Part shown: in pieces, positions 63,157 to 64,000 of the stretch
Position numbering within the stretch: position 1 is the stretch's first letter
How the letters are laid out: every line of letters starts with the position of its first letter
Source of the DNA: Paenirhizobium naphthalenivorans
GTDB taxonomy: Bacteria > Pseudomonadota > Alphaproteobacteria > Rhizobiales > Rhizobiaceae
Length of the DNA: 64,000 nucleotides
NCBI RefSeq assembly: GCF_007992095.1
Contig: NZ_BJZP01000006.1
Coordinates: forward strand, 124,001 to 188,000
Reading direction: 5' to 3'
Made by a program: the position numbers and the translations under genes
Notes under the pieces: generated by a model
Database searches by the model: none
Told to the model about the DNA's origin: nothing
The model's input: only the letters and a program-made list of their open reading frames with translations

Positions 63157-63720
63157 TCAAAGACGCGAGAACGCCAATGGGCGAAGAACCACATGGGCGG
63201 CACCGCCCTGGGGCTTGATGGAGAGTGGGTCGGGGCCCCGCGGCAAAAGCACGAGCCGCGGGCCGGGCTCGCCCGACAATGTCTCCCATGCGGCAATCGG
63301 GTTCTCAAGCGCTTCTCCCGCGACCAGAACAGCGCACTGGGCTGCGAAAAGCGGAGCTGCGGCGCTTCGGGCGGGCAGGGGCTGCTGCCTGAGCTGGAGC
63401 GCCTGCTCGAAGCAGGAGGAACCGGAGCACAAGCGCAGCATACGATTTTGCTGCTCCTCGACCAGCGCGAAGGCCTTCGGAATGAAGCCGTTCACCCAAT
63501 CGCTTTCCTGGGCGAGCGCTGCGCGGCAAGCCTCACGCTCGGCCCAATCCGTATAGCTCCACAGATGGTGGATCACATTCAACGGGCCGGTCTCGGCGAG
63601 CCAGTACCCCATGAGTGGAAGATGCCGGGTGACAAGCGGCAGCCCGTGGTCGGCCAGCAGTTCTAGATAGGGCACCGCCGCGCCGGGTTTCAGCCGATAG
63701 CTCCGCCATTCGTGAATCAT
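63157..63720 (-). CDS. NIPSNAP family protein
   Basis: 187-residue protein. Seen: MIHEWRSYRLKPGAAVPYLE, LPLMGYWLAETGPLNVIHHLWSYTD, the NIPSNAP pattern, with a C-terminal half resembling a second, more diverged alpha/beta-barrel domain. ATG 63720 follows GGAGGATGGC. Longer than the NIPSNAP gene at 45088 (103 residues). Next to an AraC-family gene on the same strand. Function unknown. Confidence 0.82.
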   Translation of the reverse strand: MIHEWRSYRLKPGAAVPYLELLADHGLPLVTRHLPLMGYWLAETGPLNVIHHLWSYTDWAEREACRAALAQESDWVNGFIPKAFALVEEQQNRMLRLCSGSSCFEQALQLRQQPLPARSAAAPLFAAQCAVLVAGEALENPIAAWETLSGEPGPRLVLLPRGPDPLSIKPQGGAAHVVLRPLAFSRL

Positions 63721-63772
63721 GCCATCCTCCGTGGTGGAGCAGGTTGGTCTGGAACGACGCGAAAGGAAATGG

Positions 63773-63798
63773 ATTGTCCGGCGCAAAACATGGACAAT
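63773..63798. promoter_or_regulatory. Inverted repeat between AraC and NIPSNAP genes
   Basis: ATTGTCC-N12-GGACAAT lies 52-78 bp upstream of the NIPSNAP start and just after the AraC stop. It could be an operator for the AraC protein or an mRNA hairpin; there is no T-run. Confidence 0.4.
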
Positions 63799-63818
63799 TC
63801 ATGGTTCGCCGACCCGCG

Positions 63819-64000
63819 TCACTCGCTGGCGCCCGCCGCCTGCTTGCGGTAGGCGCCAGGCGACATCCCGACCTGCCGGGTGAAGAACCGGTTGAAATAG
63901 GCCGGATCATCGAAACCCGTCATATGCGCCACCTGCGCCACAGTGCTTTCGCTGTAAACAAGATAGCGCTTGGCCTCGATGATGACGCGCTCGTACAGCA
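63819..64000 (-). CDS. AraC family regulator, only C-terminal end in window
   Basis: About 60 C-terminal residues are visible: the second HTH of an AraC domain with LYERVIIEAKRYLVYSES, TVAQVAHMTGFDDPAYFNRFF, and TRQVGMSPGAYRK. Coding runs off the right edge. The usual AraC signature (G-x-x-D-x-x-Y-F-x-R-x-F-x-x-x-x-G-x-S-P) is complete. It may regulate the adjacent NIPSNAP gene. Confidence 0.88.
   Translation of the reverse strand, partial: LYERVIIEAKRYLVYSESTVAQVAHMTGFDDPAYFNRFFTRQVGMSPGAYRKQAAGASE

Overview
The window is GC-rich, tightly packed chromosomal (or megaplasmid) DNA dominated by catabolic and transport genes. The set points to an alphaproteobacterium of the Rhizobiales/Hyphomicrobiales: many TRAP and ABC importers, Rieske O-demethylase genes, a beta-oxidation operon with electron transfer flavoprotein-ubiquinone oxidoreductase, CO-dehydrogenase-like hydroxylases, and frequent overlapping ATGA/GTGA gene junctions. 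The genus cannot be fixed from the sequence alone. No rRNA, tRNA, CRISPR, phage or intact insertion sequence was seen; one decayed transposase remnant lies near 5 kb.

Region A (1-20.8 kb) is an aromatic-acid gene cluster. A truncated VanB-type reductase and a flavin reductase are followed by a MarR gene and the first TRAP importer. Next come acyl-CoA dehydrogenase, SDR dehydrogenase, feruloyl-CoA-synthase-like ligase, enoyl-CoA hydratase, MarR regulator, an HxH amidohydrolase and a second TRAP importer. A Rieske vanillate-demethylase-like oxygenase, a GntR regulator, its VanB reductase and a third TRAP importer complete the region. The gene content matches the Phd/Cou type of phenylpropanoid side-chain oxidation, in which a beta-ketoacyl-CoA hydrolase rather than a thiolase releases the aromatic acid. 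Ferulate or dihydroferulate would give vanillate, which the oxygenase/reductase pair could demethylate.

Region B (21.0-32.6 kb) holds a ferric-reductase-like flavocytochrome and then a fatty-acid beta-oxidation block read leftwards: ETF-QO, thiolase, FadJ-type fusion, acyl-CoA dehydrogenase, acyl-CoA synthetase and MaoC hydratase. A TetR gene is divergent from it.

Region C (33.0-45.4 kb) is a ten-gene leftward unit. A CUT1-type ABC importer is joined to a molybdenum hydroxylase (FAD, 2Fe-2S and Mo subunits), a 3-hydroxyisobutyrate-dehydrogenase-like enzyme, a CoxG-like protein and an M20 amidohydrolase. A TetR gene and a NIPSNAP gene lie beside it. Two copies of a 14-bp palindrome at the two intergenic promoter regions suggest local TetR control. 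The large subunit lacks both known CO-dehydrogenase active-site loop motifs.

Region D (45.6-55.7 kb) is a leftward amine/amino-acid or opine-type cluster: a fused dipeptide-type ABC ATPase, MarR, SDR, two DAO-family FAD oxidases, a family 5 binding protein, two permeases and a cupin. Matching AATAGTGGA/TCCACTATT operators precede the MarR gene and the ATPase gene.

Region E (55.9-62.6 kb) is a LysR regulator divergent from an alpha/beta-hydrolase-fold gene and a MexEF-like RND pump. The hydrolase appears to have lost its signal peptide to a one-base frameshift and lacks the usual Ser nucleophile. The window ends with a second NIPSNAP gene and the C-terminal end of an AraC-family regulator.
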